A stretch of DNA of 35,496 bases from Bacteroidales bacterium (GCA_031285325.1 JAITWJ010000138.1:1-35496), one strand, 5' to 3'. Shown: positions 1-7,328, counted from the first letter of the stretch. Numbers and translations: made by a program. Notes: generated by a model from the sequence alone, not told the origin.

Positions 1-113
1 TTGAACTTAACGATGAAACTGTTAAAGAGATGATGAACGACAGTACAAAGTATTTTGAGCCTACTCCGGAATGGGACAACCCTGGACGGACATACGATAA
101 ACTGTGGATTTGA
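1..113 (+). CDS. C-terminal end of an unidentified protein (5' end outside window)
   Basis: An open frame enters from the left edge and stops with TGA at 111-113. The visible 36 residues are mostly polar and acidic, and include the string FEPTPEWDNPGRTYDKLWI. There is no membrane segment or recognisable domain in so short a piece, so I do not assign a function. A hairpin with a T-run lies 28 bases downstream, which fits this being the true end of a transcript. Codon use looks normal. Confidence 0.5.
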   Translation, partial: ELNDETVKEMMNDSTKYFEPTPEWDNPGRTYDKLWI

Positions 114-140
114 TATAAACTAAACCGATGCTTATACAAG

Positions 141-172
141 AAGAGCGGGCACCGGCTGGTGTCCGCTCTTTT
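141..172 (+). terminator. Intrinsic terminator between convergent genes
   Basis: AAGAGCGGGCACC and GGTGTCCGCTCTT form a 13-bp stem with one G/T wobble around a 4-base loop, followed by TTTT on the plus strand. It sits between the partial rightward gene ending at 113 and the leftward lipoprotein gene ending at 193, so it probably serves the former and may also stop leftward transcripts. Confidence 0.75.
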
Positions 173-192
173 AGCAAGTTAAATAAGAATTG

Positions 193-468
193 TTATTTTA
201 CCTTCTCAAAAGTATAGAGGTAGCTGTATGTTCCGCTTAAACTCCAATTCTCTGTTGGCGACATGTAAATTCGGCACGTAACCTCGTTCTCGGATGTGAA
301 TGTCAATTCATATTTGTGCCCCTCTTCTATCGGCTCTATTTGCCCCGAAAAAAGTTCACCTTCAGCCACCCAGTATGTACCGGTAAGAGATTCAATAGGC
401 TCATCTTTACACGAGTATAACAGGGAAAGGCAAACTGCCATAACTAACAGAAATAATGTAATTTTCAT
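193..468 (-). CDS. Small lipoprotein, lipocalin-like, paralogue of the upstream gene
   Basis: The 91-residue product begins with a lipoprotein signal peptide (MKITLFLLVMAVCLSLLYSC), with the lipobox LYSC giving Cys20 as the probable lipidated residue. The mature part contains ESLTGTYW, ELTFT and SGTYSY, a strand pattern seen in lipocalin-like lipoproteins that open with a TG-x-W motif. The same ESLTGT.W and ELTFT strings occur in the gene just upstream, so the two are likely tandem duplicates. It is the last gene of a leftward cassette and starts 7 bases after the previous stop. Function is unknown; an envelope location is inferred from the lipobox. Confidence 0.7.
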   Translation of the reverse strand: MKITLFLLVMAVCLSLLYSCKDEPIESLTGTYWVAEGELFSGQIEPIEEGHKYELTFTSENEVTCRIYMSPTENWSLSGTYSYLYTFEKVK

Positions 469-475
469 GGCTATA

Positions 476-868
476 TTATTGTTTTTTTAGTTCCAAAGTC
501 CACAATATGTCGCCTGTCAACACTTCGACCGTTATACTATGCCCTTTCACGGTTCCGTAGGTTGACTGCACATAAGTTTCTCCGAACTCCTCGATCGGCT
601 CCACATGGAGAGTAACTGTCGGATAGTCGAATGTGTAAGTTCCTGTATTTGGCCCGCCAGTATTACCGTACCAAGTTCTACGTATGTATGAGTACTCCGT
701 GTCGGTGAATGTCAATTCATCTTGATACCATTGGTTTTCTGTTCCAATGCGCTCCGATTTCCATACCGTACCTGTAAGAGACTCTATAAGCTCATCCTTA
801 GCGTCATCTTTGCACGAAATTAAAAATATAACTCCTGTAATAACGATTAAAAACAATATATTTTTCAC
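476..868 (-). CDS. Small lipoprotein, lipocalin-like, GTG start
   Basis: The ORF track extends this frame to an ATG at 922, but that would overlap the end of the metalloprotease gene and bury the signal peptide. The GTG at 868 gives MKNILFLIVITGVIFLISC, a normal lipoprotein signal with Cys19 as the lipidation site, and an 11-base gap from the upstream stop. The 130-residue product shares ESLTGT.W and DELTFT with the next gene, and has GTYTFDYPTVTLHV near the middle, consistent with a small antiparallel barrel. It is probably cotranscribed with the metalloprotease. No specific ligand or role can be read from the sequence. Confidence 0.65.
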   Translation of the reverse strand: MKNILFLIVITGVIFLISCKDDAKDELIESLTGTVWKSERIGTENQWYQDELTFTDTEYSYIRRTWYGNTGGPNTGTYTFDYPTVTLHVEPIEEFGETYVQSTYGTVKGHSITVEVLTGDILWTLELKKQ

Positions 869-879
869 GGCGATAAATT

Positions 880-2670
880 TTAATAGTAAAGGTTTACCCA
901 ATTGTCGAAAGCCGCTATCCATTCGTTAAATTGAGCGGTTGTGTAATATTTCCCTGTTCCTGTTCCGGCATAACTCAGGAGTTTCGCTCTACACTGCGTC
1001 CAAGTATAGCTGGTAGAAGCAATACTCCACACAACGGAAGGCAGCACCCCTTGAATGTTGTCGTTCGGACGATAAGTGTTGTTCGTACCTTGATTGTAAT
1101 TGTCAGTCAGATCGACAAACAGAGGCGAGTATTCACCCTGTCCTGTATTTCCCATTGCATCAATTTTTTCCCATGCCTGCCGCGCATTTCTAGTTGTAAT
1201 ATCATAACTGGGGTAAGGAGATACCCATCCGAGTGATTTGTAGTACTCATGTCCCAAATACCAACTGGCATAACACGCAAAAGATTCATACAGAAAAGTG
1301 TGGGTATAATATAAAGGATATTGATCATTTAAATCATGGACAAGATGGCCGAGTTCGTGTAGTGCAGAACCTACAACGTCTCCGCTTGTTCGGCCATAGC
1401 CATAAATATTTATATAATGATTACTTGACGAATAGTTACTCCTTCCGGACACATCGTGTGCGATTATTCGGGTTCCACCTGAGGGATAATATTTCGGGAA
1501 TACCGTTTGGTTACGATAGAAATAATTAACAGCCCTGTGTATTTCATTAACATTATATGAATTGGCAGGCAGAACATATTCATTGTCGTACGAGCCGGCA
1601 GGTACGCCGGGTAGAGCAAGCATAATATCTGTAGTAAAAGTATATGGATTCGTACTATTTGGGGTTGTAATTTTCCATTTTCCTGCCGGGTCTTGAAATA
1701 TAATATTAAACGCAGAGTGGCCTATTGCTATTAGGCTTGGTGATGGCGGCGAACTTTCAGATATTGTATAAGAATAACCGCCATTTGAGTCTGTTTGGAA
1801 GTTCACTATATTAGACCCTCTTTGATATTGAAGTTTAAGATTGGGCATAGGAACAATCTGCCCTAAAACATTATCATAGCAATTCATGGTTCCATAGGCG
1901 GTAACATAATAAGGTGCCCGTGTAGCCGTTGCTGGTACCAGTATAGGAACGGCGTACCCCAGCGCTACCGTAACCGCTTCATTTTCGAGTACCCTCAACG
2001 CATCGAGACTCAGGTATTCTGCAGATTCCTGCTGAAAAGACGGCAGGAATACCTCATAGTCTATAACATATTCCAATTCGTCGGGGAGTGGTTTATCAAC
2101 AGGCCAAACCGTATATAAAATCGGAAGTTGATATGTAACCGGCCCGGTAGGGCCGCCGTCAGTAACATCTGTATAATTATGGGTAACGGTGTAAGGGCTT
2201 TTCTCTGTGAAAGTGTTGGCGGCTGGTTTTGTCTTAGTTACCTTTTCAACTTCTTCATGCGTTAGTTGTGCATAATTGAACGGAATATAAGCCACGTTAA
2301 CATCCTCCATTGTTTCAACCTTCCATTGCTCATCTTCACTTTTCGGATAAATCCTCAAGGCGTAGTGGGTGGGTTTTAGTTTCTTTTCGGCAACAAATTC
2401 AGCGGCCAATGCCTCTGTGAAGGTTTCGGATGACTTATTGGCAACAATATTGTCGTAAGTCTTTTGGAAATTATCCAAAGTGTAGGGGTCTGGTTGCGGA
2501 ATCATCCATACATCGGTAACCGCATTATAAACAACACCATCCAAAGATCGCGTATGAATTTCAGACGCTCCAAAACTACCCGTTTCGTTTGATGGTTCAA
2601 TTAGCTCGGTGTCTTGAATACATCCTGCTAATAGCAACATAACAGATAAACAAATAAATTTAGTCTTCAT
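880..2670 (-). CDS. Lipoprotein zinc metalloprotease (HExxH), Bacteroidales type
   Basis: The 596-residue product starts with a lipoprotein signal peptide ending LLLAGC (Cys17). The N-terminal third has no recognised domain. Around residues 250-310 a segment with PMPNLKLQYQ and FQTDSNGGYSYTI resembles a small beta-sandwich of the carboxypeptidase-regulatory kind. The catalytic part contains HELGH at about 438-442 and LYESFACYASWYLG, whose Glu near 462 is the likely third zinc ligand, as in gluzincin-type proteases. I infer a cell-surface or periplasmic metallopeptidase. It leads a three-gene cassette with two small lipoproteins. The exact peptidase family and the substrate are not known from sequence. 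Confidence 0.75.
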   Translation of the reverse strand: MKTKFICLSVMLLLAGCIQDTELIEPSNETGSFGASEIHTRSLDGVVYNAVTDVWMIPQPDPYTLDNFQKTYDNIVANKSSETFTEALAAEFVAEKKLKPTHYALRIYPKSEDEQWKVETMEDVNVAYIPFNYAQLTHEEVEKVTKTKPAANTFTEKSPYTVTHNYTDVTDGGPTGPVTYQLPILYTVWPVDKPLPDELEYVIDYEVFLPSFQQESAEYLSLDALRVLENEAVTVALGYAVPILVPATATRAPYYVTAYGTMNCYDNVLGQIVPMPNLKLQYQRGSNIVNFQTDSNGGYSYTISESSPPSPSLIAIGHSAFNIIFQDPAGKWKITTPNSTNPYTFTTDIMLALPGVPAGSYDNEYVLPANSYNVNEIHRAVNYFYRNQTVFPKYYPSGGTRIIAHDVSGRSNYSSSNHYINIYGYGRTSGDVVGSALHELGHLVHDLNDQYPLYYTHTFLYESFACYASWYLGHEYYKSLGWVSPYPSYDITTRNARQAWEKIDAMGNTGQGEYSPLFVDLTDNYNQGTNNTYRPNDNIQGVLPSVVWSIASTSYTWTQCRAKLLSYAGTGTGKYYTTAQFNEWIAAFDNWVNLYY

Positions 2671-2697
2671 AATTATTTTATTTAAAATTATATTTTA

Positions 2698-2705
2698 CAA
2701 AAATA
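2698..2705 (-). promoter_or_regulatory. Possible -7 promoter box for the metalloprotease cassette
   Basis: Read on the minus strand this is TATTTTTG, a full match to the Bacteroidota -7 element TAnnTTTG, 27 bases upstream of the ATG. I did not find a convincing TTTG/TTG element at the usual distance, so this is tentative. Confidence 0.35.
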
Positions 2706-2715
2706 AAACGTAATT

Positions 2716-2755
2716 ATTACAATTATGTTACAATCCTATTACAATTGTGTTACAT
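2716..2755. repeat. Two-copy 22-bp direct repeat upstream of the metalloprotease
   Basis: ATTACAATTATGTTACAA (2716-2733) and ATTACAATTGTGTTACAT (2738-2755) are near-identical and spaced 22 bp apart, about two helical turns. They lie just upstream of the possible promoter of the metalloprotease cassette, a position where a regulator could bind. Confidence 0.6.
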
Positions 2756-2894
2756 TTTTTCAAGCATGATTTGGCGGCATATATGCAGAACCGGACAATT
2801 AATATTAAGGCCCCAGATAACCTCAAAAAAATATCATGATGTTTTTACGGGAAAGTAGAGGATGTATAAAAACAGTTTCTACAAAATGCATTGG

Positions 2895-2935
2895 AGATAA
2901 AAAAGAAAAAGGCGCCTTTGCAAGACACCTTTTTC
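2895..2935 (-). terminator. Probable terminator of the RRM gene
   Basis: AAAAAGGCG (2906-2914) and CACCTTTTT (2926-2934) form a stem with one mismatch. On the minus strand the hairpin runs into a T-rich stretch (complement of GATAAAAAAGAAAAA). It lies about 95 bases after the RRM stop codon. Confidence 0.5.
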
Positions 2936-3021
2936 TGAAAGTTAATCATTCTTTTTTATGACATGAAAAAATTCATTTCATGAGTTTTTTCAAATCTTAA
3001 CAAAGAACCGGAATTACACCA

Positions 3022-3041
3022 AACCGTTATTAATAACGGTT
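3022..3041. repeat. 20-bp perfect palindrome over the RRM stop codon
   Basis: AACCGTTATTAATAACGGTT is fully self-complementary and spans the last codons and the TAA stop of the RRM gene. It could form an 8-bp stem with a TTAA loop in the mRNA. No T-run follows on the minus strand, so it is not a standard terminator. Confidence 0.6.
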
Positions 3042-3356
3042 ACGCGAACGGTTAAAGCCACCGCCGCCACTACGGCGATCTCTACCATCTCTACCACCGC
3101 CGCCGCTACCGGCAGGACGAGGCTGCGATTCATTCACTTTAATGTTTCTACCACCTACTTCAGCATTGTTCAATTCCTCTATAGCCGTTTTTGCATCATC
3201 ATCACTTTTCATTTCAACAAATCCGAAACCTTTACCTTTTCCGGTAAATTTATCGATAACAATCTTTGTTGATACTACTTCACCATACTCTTCAAAAATT
3301 TTTTTTAAATCTTCTTCTTCAACATTGAACGGAAGATTTCCAACATAAATGTTCAT
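3030..3356 (-). CDS. RRM-domain RNA-binding protein with Gly/Arg-rich tail
   Basis: The 108-residue protein has one RNA recognition motif over roughly residues 1-80. RNP2 is IYVGNL at residues 3-8 and RNP1 is KGFGFVEM near residue 42. The tail is rich in Gly, Arg and Asp (GGGGRDGRDRRSGGGG), resembling an RGG-type segment that adds non-specific RNA affinity. Single-RRM proteins of this type are common in Bacteroidota and cyanobacteria, where several are linked to cold response or post-transcriptional control. It is monocistronic: a terminator follows and a strong promoter lies about 255 bases upstream, leaving a long leader that could carry regulation. Targets cannot be inferred. Confidence 0.93.
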   Translation of the reverse strand: MNIYVGNLPFNVEEEDLKKIFEEYGEVVSTKIVIDKFTGKGKGFGFVEMKSDDDAKTAIEELNNAEVGGRNIKVNESQPRPAGSGGGGRDGRDRRSGGGGFNRSRNRY

Positions 3357-3609
3357 TGTTATTATTTATAAAAATTAATAAATCCTATTTTAACTTCTTT
3401 CACAGTACATAATTACCAACATTCGCTGCACGGTTTTTACATGAAAATAGAATTATCAAATTTTAATTTGCGAAGAAAAAACGCGAAGAAAGAACAAGGA
3501 AGAAATACTGTTCCGGATTACTTAAAACATCAATAAAAAAAGACCAAAGCACCAATTTTAAGACAATTCGAACAAGACAAGATTCAAAATCATCTTAAAA
3601 TTAGCGACA
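3357..3609 (-). other. Long 5' leader of the RRM gene
   Basis: The region between the inferred transcription start and the RRM ATG is about 250 nt, AT-rich and without an ORF. Leaders of this length are typical of cold-shock and RNA-binding-protein mRNAs that regulate themselves. I see no known riboswitch motif and did not find a single dominant hairpin by eye. Confidence 0.45.
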
Positions 3610-3639
3610 CAAAGGTAAAATTAAAAAATAATAATCAAA
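3610..3639 (-). promoter_or_regulatory. Strong Bacteroidota-type promoter for the RRM gene
   Basis: On the minus strand TTTG (3639-3636) is followed after 18 bases by TACCTTTG (3617-3610). Both match the Bacteroidota primary sigma factor consensus (TTTG at -33, TAnnTTTG at -7) with fitting spacing. The inferred start near 3604 leaves a leader of about 250 nt before the RRM ATG. Confidence 0.7.
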
Positions 3640-3682
3640 TAAAATGAGAATAATTTTTTGATTAAAATAAAATTGTTATTTG

Positions 3683-4396
3683 TTAAATATCAATTAAATC
3701 ACGCACAACAACACCGGCAATAAAACATCCAAAAACAGGCGGCATATATGAAACAGTACCAACTGTCGATTTTTTATTTTTTTCCTCTTCTATTCTTATT
3801 GATTCTTTAATTATTTCTTCAGGCGAAAAAACCACCTTAACCCCTGTAGTAATCCCAAACCGTGATAATCGTTTACGGAACATTCTTGCAAGTCGGCAGT
3901 TGTACGATTTGGAAATATCGGCAATCTGAATTTTACCAGGGTCCATTTTCCCTCCAGCCCCCATAGAACTCACTACTTTTAATCCAAGTTGAACTGCGTG
4001 ATAAACCAGAAAAACTTTAGGTGAAAGTGTATCAATTGCATCAATAACATAATCAAACGACTGGCTATTTAGCAAGTTAACAGTTTTTTCGTTGTGAATA
4101 AATTCGTTTACCGCAGTCAATTCAATTTCAGAGTTTATATCGCGAAATCTTTCAGCTAAAATTTCGGCTTTAAATTTTCCGGTTGTACTATTCAACGCCG
4201 GAAGCTGTCGGTTTATGTTTGTAATTTCAATAATATCGCCATCTACAATGGTCATTTTTCCAATTCCTGCCCTGCAAAGCTGTTCAGCTGCATAAGCGCC
4301 CACGCCTCCCAATCCAACTACCAAAACATTGGCGCTTTTCAATTTTTTTATTTTTTCTTTTCCCAAAAGAAGTTCTGTACGTTCAAGCCAACTCAT
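3683..4396 (-). CDS. tcdA: tRNA threonylcarbamoyladenosine dehydratase TcdA
   Basis: The 237-residue protein belongs to the ThiF/MoeB/E1-like superfamily. TcdA uses ATP to cyclise t6A37 in ANN-decoding tRNAs to ct6A. The nucleotide-binding motif VLVVGLGGVGAYAAEQL begins at residue 24, followed by IVDGD, and TNINRQLPA supplies the conserved Arg. YVIDAIDTLSPK and SSMGAGGKMDP are typical of the TcdA (YgdL/CsdL) branch, as is the single Cys in YNCRLARMFRKRL. The length (about 240-270 in the family) fits. It lies 22 bases after the TatD-family gene on the same strand, so the two are likely cotranscribed. Confidence 0.92.
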   Translation of the reverse strand: MSWLERTELLLGKEKIKKLKSANVLVVGLGGVGAYAAEQLCRAGIGKMTIVDGDIIEITNINRQLPALNSTTGKFKAEILAERFRDINSEIELTAVNEFIHNEKTVNLLNSQSFDYVIDAIDTLSPKVFLVYHAVQLGLKVVSSMGAGGKMDPGKIQIADISKSYNCRLARMFRKRLSRFGITTGVKVVFSPEEIIKESIRIEEEKNKKSTVGTVSYMPPVFGCFIAGVVVRDLIDI

Positions 4397-4418
4397 AAAG
4401 AGATTAATTTACTTTGTA

Positions 4419-5102
4419 TTAAAAATCAGTTATAAATTTATTTACAATCTGGCTGAAATTATGCCAAACAGCTTTTTTAAATTCATTATTCGATATTTTT
4501 TTTAGCAACGCACCTTGTTTGTACATTTGCTTAACACTTTCGCGACTCTCATCGGTTTCAAAAAATATTTTGTTAAGTGGAAGGTATTTAAACGATTCTA
4601 TGGCTTTTATACCGGGAAGAAAAAGATATTCTCCAAATGAGAACATAAAATTTTCTGCTGCCAATTGCCGTGTCATTTCGATACTTCCATTATATGCATG
4701 AAAAATCCAAGTCATTTTTGGGTTCAATTTTTTATATATTGCAAGTACTTCGTTATATGCTCTTATACAGTGAATAATAATTGGCCTGTTATTTTTTTCG
4801 GCAATAATTGCCTGTGCCTCGAAAATCCTTTTTTGTTCCTCAAAATCAGTTGTGCAACGTTTATCGAGTCCTGTTTCTCCAACAAAAACGCGATCAATTT
4901 TTGTTTTTTCTCTTACCAAAGAAAGTAATACGTTGTTTTCTTCAGGTAATTTAAGATGCCATGGATGTAGTCCTGCTGAAAAAAAATTACTGCCCGATGA
5001 ATTTGTAAATTCTAACTCCTGACCAATATTACGAACAGCTATTACTTCTTCATCAATATTGCATGAATGGGTATGGATATCAACAAAATAAATATCATTC
5101 AT
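4419..5102 (-). CDS. TatD-family metal-dependent hydrolase (putative DNase)
   Basis: This 227-residue TIM-barrel amidohydrolase shows the TatD metal-binding pattern: VDIHTHS near the N-terminus (His10, His12), SAGLHPWH, GETGLDK (metal-ligand Glu), IIHCIRA, WIFHAYNGS and FFETDES. TatD proteins are Mg2+-dependent 3'-5' exonucleases or quality-control nucleases. Family members are usually about 255-265 residues, so this is a short form common in Bacteroidota. The ATG start at 5102 places the metal motif at residues 8-12 as expected. It is upstream of tcdA and divergent from the response regulator gene at 5292. Confidence 0.88.
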   Translation of the reverse strand: MNDIYFVDIHTHSCNIDEEVIAVRNIGQELEFTNSSGSNFFSAGLHPWHLKLPEENNVLLSLVREKTKIDRVFVGETGLDKRCTTDFEEQKRIFEAQAIIAEKNNRPIIIHCIRAYNEVLAIYKKLNPKMTWIFHAYNGSIEMTRQLAAENFMFSFGEYLFLPGIKAIESFKYLPLNKIFFETDESRESVKQMYKQGALLKKISNNEFKKAVWHNFSQIVNKFITDF

Positions 5103-5291
5103 TGTTATATTCGATGTATTAAATGAATCTGTATTTCTAACATACTAATATCGTAAACAATAACAGGTTAAGTTAATATTCAACAAAAAAGGCAATAATG
5201 TTATTTAAATCACACAGAAAATATTCTTAAGAATTTTTTGTTACGGTTACTAAAAACTATTTTTACTATCAGAAACAAATGTATAAAAACT

Positions 5292-6455
5292 ATGCCAAGA
5301 ATTCTTGTAATTGATGATGAACGAAGTATCCGGAACACGCTGAAAGATATTTTAGAATATGAAAAATATGAAGTGGATTTGGCTGAAGACGGATTGAAAG
5401 GAATTGAAAAAGTAAAAAATGCAGAATATTCCATAGTCTTATGCGATATAAAAATGCCAAAGATGGATGGCATTGAAGTACTTGAGCAGTTTGCAGAATT
5501 GGCTCCCGATATGCCTGTAGTTATGATTTCGGGGCACGGAAACATTGATACAGCCGTAGAGTCAATAAAAAAAGGTGCTTTCGATTATATTGAAAAACCC
5601 ATTGATTTGAACCGGTTACTTATTACTATCAGCAATGCAATAGACAAATCAAACTTAGTTTCGGAAACAAAAATACTTAAAAAGAAAATCAATAAAAAAT
5701 TTGAAATTATTGGCGAGTCAGAAGTGATAAAAGCTGTTATTGACATGGCTGACCGCGTGGCGCCAACCGATACCCGCGTTTTGATAACCGGCGCAAACGG
5801 TACCGGAAAAGAATTGATTGCCCGTAGAATTCACGATATGAGTAACCGTGTATCAGAACCTTTCGTTGAAGTAAACTGTGCAGCAATTCCTTCCGAATTA
5901 ATTGAAAGCGAATTGTTCGGGCACGAAAAAGGCTCTTTTACATCTGCTATTAAACAACATAAGGGAAAATTTGAACAAGCCAATGGAGGTACGCTTTTTT
6001 TAGATGAAATTGGCGATATGAGCTTGTCGGCTCAGGCAAAAGTTTTGCGGGTTCTTCAAGAAAATGTGATTAGCCGTGTTGGTGGAAACGGGCAAATTAA
6101 AGTTGACGTTCGTATAATTGCAGCTACAAATAAAAATCTTGCCAACGAAATTGCCACTAACAGATTCCGCGAAGATTTATATCACAGGCTAAGTGTAATA
6201 TTAATCAGTGTACCATCTTTAAACCAAAGAGTTGAAGATATTCCACTGTTAACCAACTATTTTATCAGGCAAATTTGCGGCGAGTACGGAAAAACAGAAA
6301 TAAAAATAACCGATAGTGCAATTATCGAATTGCAAAAAATTACATGGACAGGAAATATACGCGAATTAAGAAACGTAATTGAAAGGCTCATTATTTTGTG
6401 CGATAAAACTATAACAAATGAGGATGTTTTGCGTTTTGCAGTACCGTTGAAGTAA
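5292..6455 (+). CDS. NtrC-family response regulator, receiver plus AAA+ only, no HTH
   Basis: The track start at 5238 is a TTG. The ATG at 5292 gives MPRILVIDDE, the normal start of a receiver domain, so I use it (387 aa). The receiver has acidic pocket Asp8/Asp9, phosphoacceptor Asp52 (VLCDIKMP), Ser80 and Lys102. The AAA+ domain has Walker A GANGTGKE (about 167-174), the loop ELFGHEKGSFTSA, Walker B TLFLDEIGD (about 234) and TGNIRELRN. The protein stops about 25 residues after GNIRELRN, so the usual Fis-type HTH is missing. The sigma-54 contact loop reads GSFTSA instead of GAFTGA. It stands alone with no kinase gene next to it, and is followed by a non-coding island. Confidence 0.88.
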   Translation: MPRILVIDDERSIRNTLKDILEYEKYEVDLAEDGLKGIEKVKNAEYSIVLCDIKMPKMDGIEVLEQFAELAPDMPVVMISGHGNIDTAVESIKKGAFDYIEKPIDLNRLLITISNAIDKSNLVSETKILKKKINKKFEIIGESEVIKAVIDMADRVAPTDTRVLITGANGTGKELIARRIHDMSNRVSEPFVEVNCAAIPSELIESELFGHEKGSFTSAIKQHKGKFEQANGGTLFLDEIGDMSLSAQAKVLRVLQENVISRVGGNGQIKVDVRIIAATNKNLANEIATNRFREDLYHRLSVILISVPSLNQRVEDIPLLTNYFIRQICGEYGKTEIKITDSAIIELQKITWTGNIRELRNVIERLIILCDKTITNEDVLRFAVPLK

Positions 6456-6760
6456 ATTTATCAGAGTATCTTCCTGTACTAACCTGTTGTTGCAGTACGC
6501 CTGTTCTAAATTATACGATAATATTGACAATTGATATTAAGCATTAACAACTAAACAACTGTCAATTGTCTGGCGCGGAGTTGGGCAAAAAAATTTAGCG
6601 CCAGCACCTGCAACTATGTACCGGATACTGACGCTAACGAATTATTAAAGGTTAAAGCCATGAAAAATAAACCTCTAAAACCACTGCAAAGATATGTAAT
6701 TAATTTATAATAAACAATGGACAATTAATAATTAAGAATATTAAGAGAAAGGATACGCAC

Positions 6761-6839
6761 CGTTACTGCGGGGCACGAAACAGTCCATAAAAACAGCAAC
6801 ACTCTATATTGTTTTCCGTTTCGCAGGCTCGCAGTGACG
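6761..6839. repeat. MITE/REP-like imperfect palindrome
   Basis: Begins CGTTACTGCG and ends CGCAGTGACG in inverted orientation, with CACGAAACAGTCC and CGTTTCGCAGGCTCG inside. It is related to the palindrome at 21076-21146. This class of intergenic palindrome (TCATTGCGAG...GAAGCAATC type) is widely scattered in bacterial genomes. Confidence 0.55.
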
Positions 6840-6924
6840 AATCACTATCTAATTGTCCATTATTAGGGGGCAAGGGAGGTAATTTCTTTCATATTAAGTT
6901 GATTTACATATTTATATTTAGTGA

Positions 6925-7088
6925 TTTTGGCTGTTGCTAAGGTTTAGCAAGCAGTGAATCGTGTCATTTGGTCGTTGCTAAGACTTAGCAGGCAGTAAAT
7001 CGTGCGATTTGGTTATTGCTAAGACTTAGCAAGCTGTGAATCGTGTCATTTGCCTGTTGCTAAGGTTTAGCAAGCCGTGAATCGTGCG
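6925..7088. repeat. 41-bp tandem repeat, four copies, each with a hairpin
   Basis: Units at 6925-6965, 6966-7006, 7007-7047 and 7048-7088 are each 41 bp. Each contains TTGCTAAGGTTTAGCAA or TTGCTAAGACTTAGCAA, a stem TGCTAA/TTAGCA with a 3-base loop, then a GTGAATCGTG-like linker. No unique spacers are present, so this is not a CRISPR array. A fifth degenerate start (TTTGCCATTGCC) follows. Confidence 0.85.
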
Positions 7089-7099
7089 TTTGCCATTGC

Positions 7100-7237
7100 C
7101 GTCATCTTTGCGAAACACGAAACGGGAAACAATCCACAGCAATTAAGAATTTACAACAATTAAGAGAGCTGTTAGCTACTATTCTTTTAATTTTAGATTG
7201 TTCTGTATTGTTTCGGCGTTGCCCTTACAATGGCGAC
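7100..7237. repeat. Degenerate REP/MITE-like inverted repeat
   Basis: The left part reads CGTCATCTTTGCGAAACACG and contains CAATCC. The right part reads ATTGTTTCGGCGTTGCCC and ends CAATGGCGAC, roughly inverted. It appears to be a decayed relative of the palindrome at 21076-21146, with an AT-rich centre. Confidence 0.4.
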
Positions 7238-7310
7238 AGGCATACTCTCTCTTAATATTCAATGTCCATTGTCAATTATCAATTGTCCATTGTTTTTCTA
7301 TGTTTCCCCG

Positions 7311-7328
7311 AAATTCAAAACAGTTTCT
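7311..7328 (+). repeat. Dispersed 18-mer AAATTCAAAACAGTTTCT
   Basis: This copy is identical over 18 bases to the two ends of the island at 20642-21408. Its last base falls in the pssA stop codon. No inverted partner was found at the left side of this island. Confidence 0.7.

Larger units (their letters stand above)
2671..3029. other. Intergenic region between metalloprotease and RRM gene
   Basis: 359 bases without a credible ORF. It holds the metalloprotease upstream region with a 22-bp direct repeat, one copy of a dispersed AAAACAGTTTCT motif (2869-2880), and the terminator of the RRM gene. The remaining stretch (about 2756-2868) shows nothing I can interpret. Confidence 0.6.
6456..7327. 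other. Repeat-rich non-coding island 1
   Basis: About 870 bases without a credible gene. From left to right it holds a segment with short TTGACAATTGA-type runs, a GCGA-type imperfect palindrome (6761-6839), a four-copy 41-bp hairpin array (6925-7088), a second, more degenerate palindrome (7100-7237), more ATTGTCAATT runs, and the 18-mer AAATTCAAAACAGTTTCT at its right end touching the pssA stop codon. The same kinds of module recur in the island at 20642-21408. Confidence 0.7.

Noticed and set aside
2962-2982. CATGAAA/TTTCATG hairpin followed by TTTTTT on the plus strand
   Set aside because: It would be a rightward terminator, but no rightward gene precedes it; it is probably chance in AT-rich sequence.
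5223-5234. ATTCTTAAGAAT palindrome followed by a T-run upstream of the response regulator
   Set aside because: Very short AT-rich stem; no upstream rightward transcript to terminate and no evidence of attenuation.
6925-7088. CRISPR-like array
   Set aside because: Period is constant but there are no unique spacers; units are near-identical over their full length and no cas genes are present.
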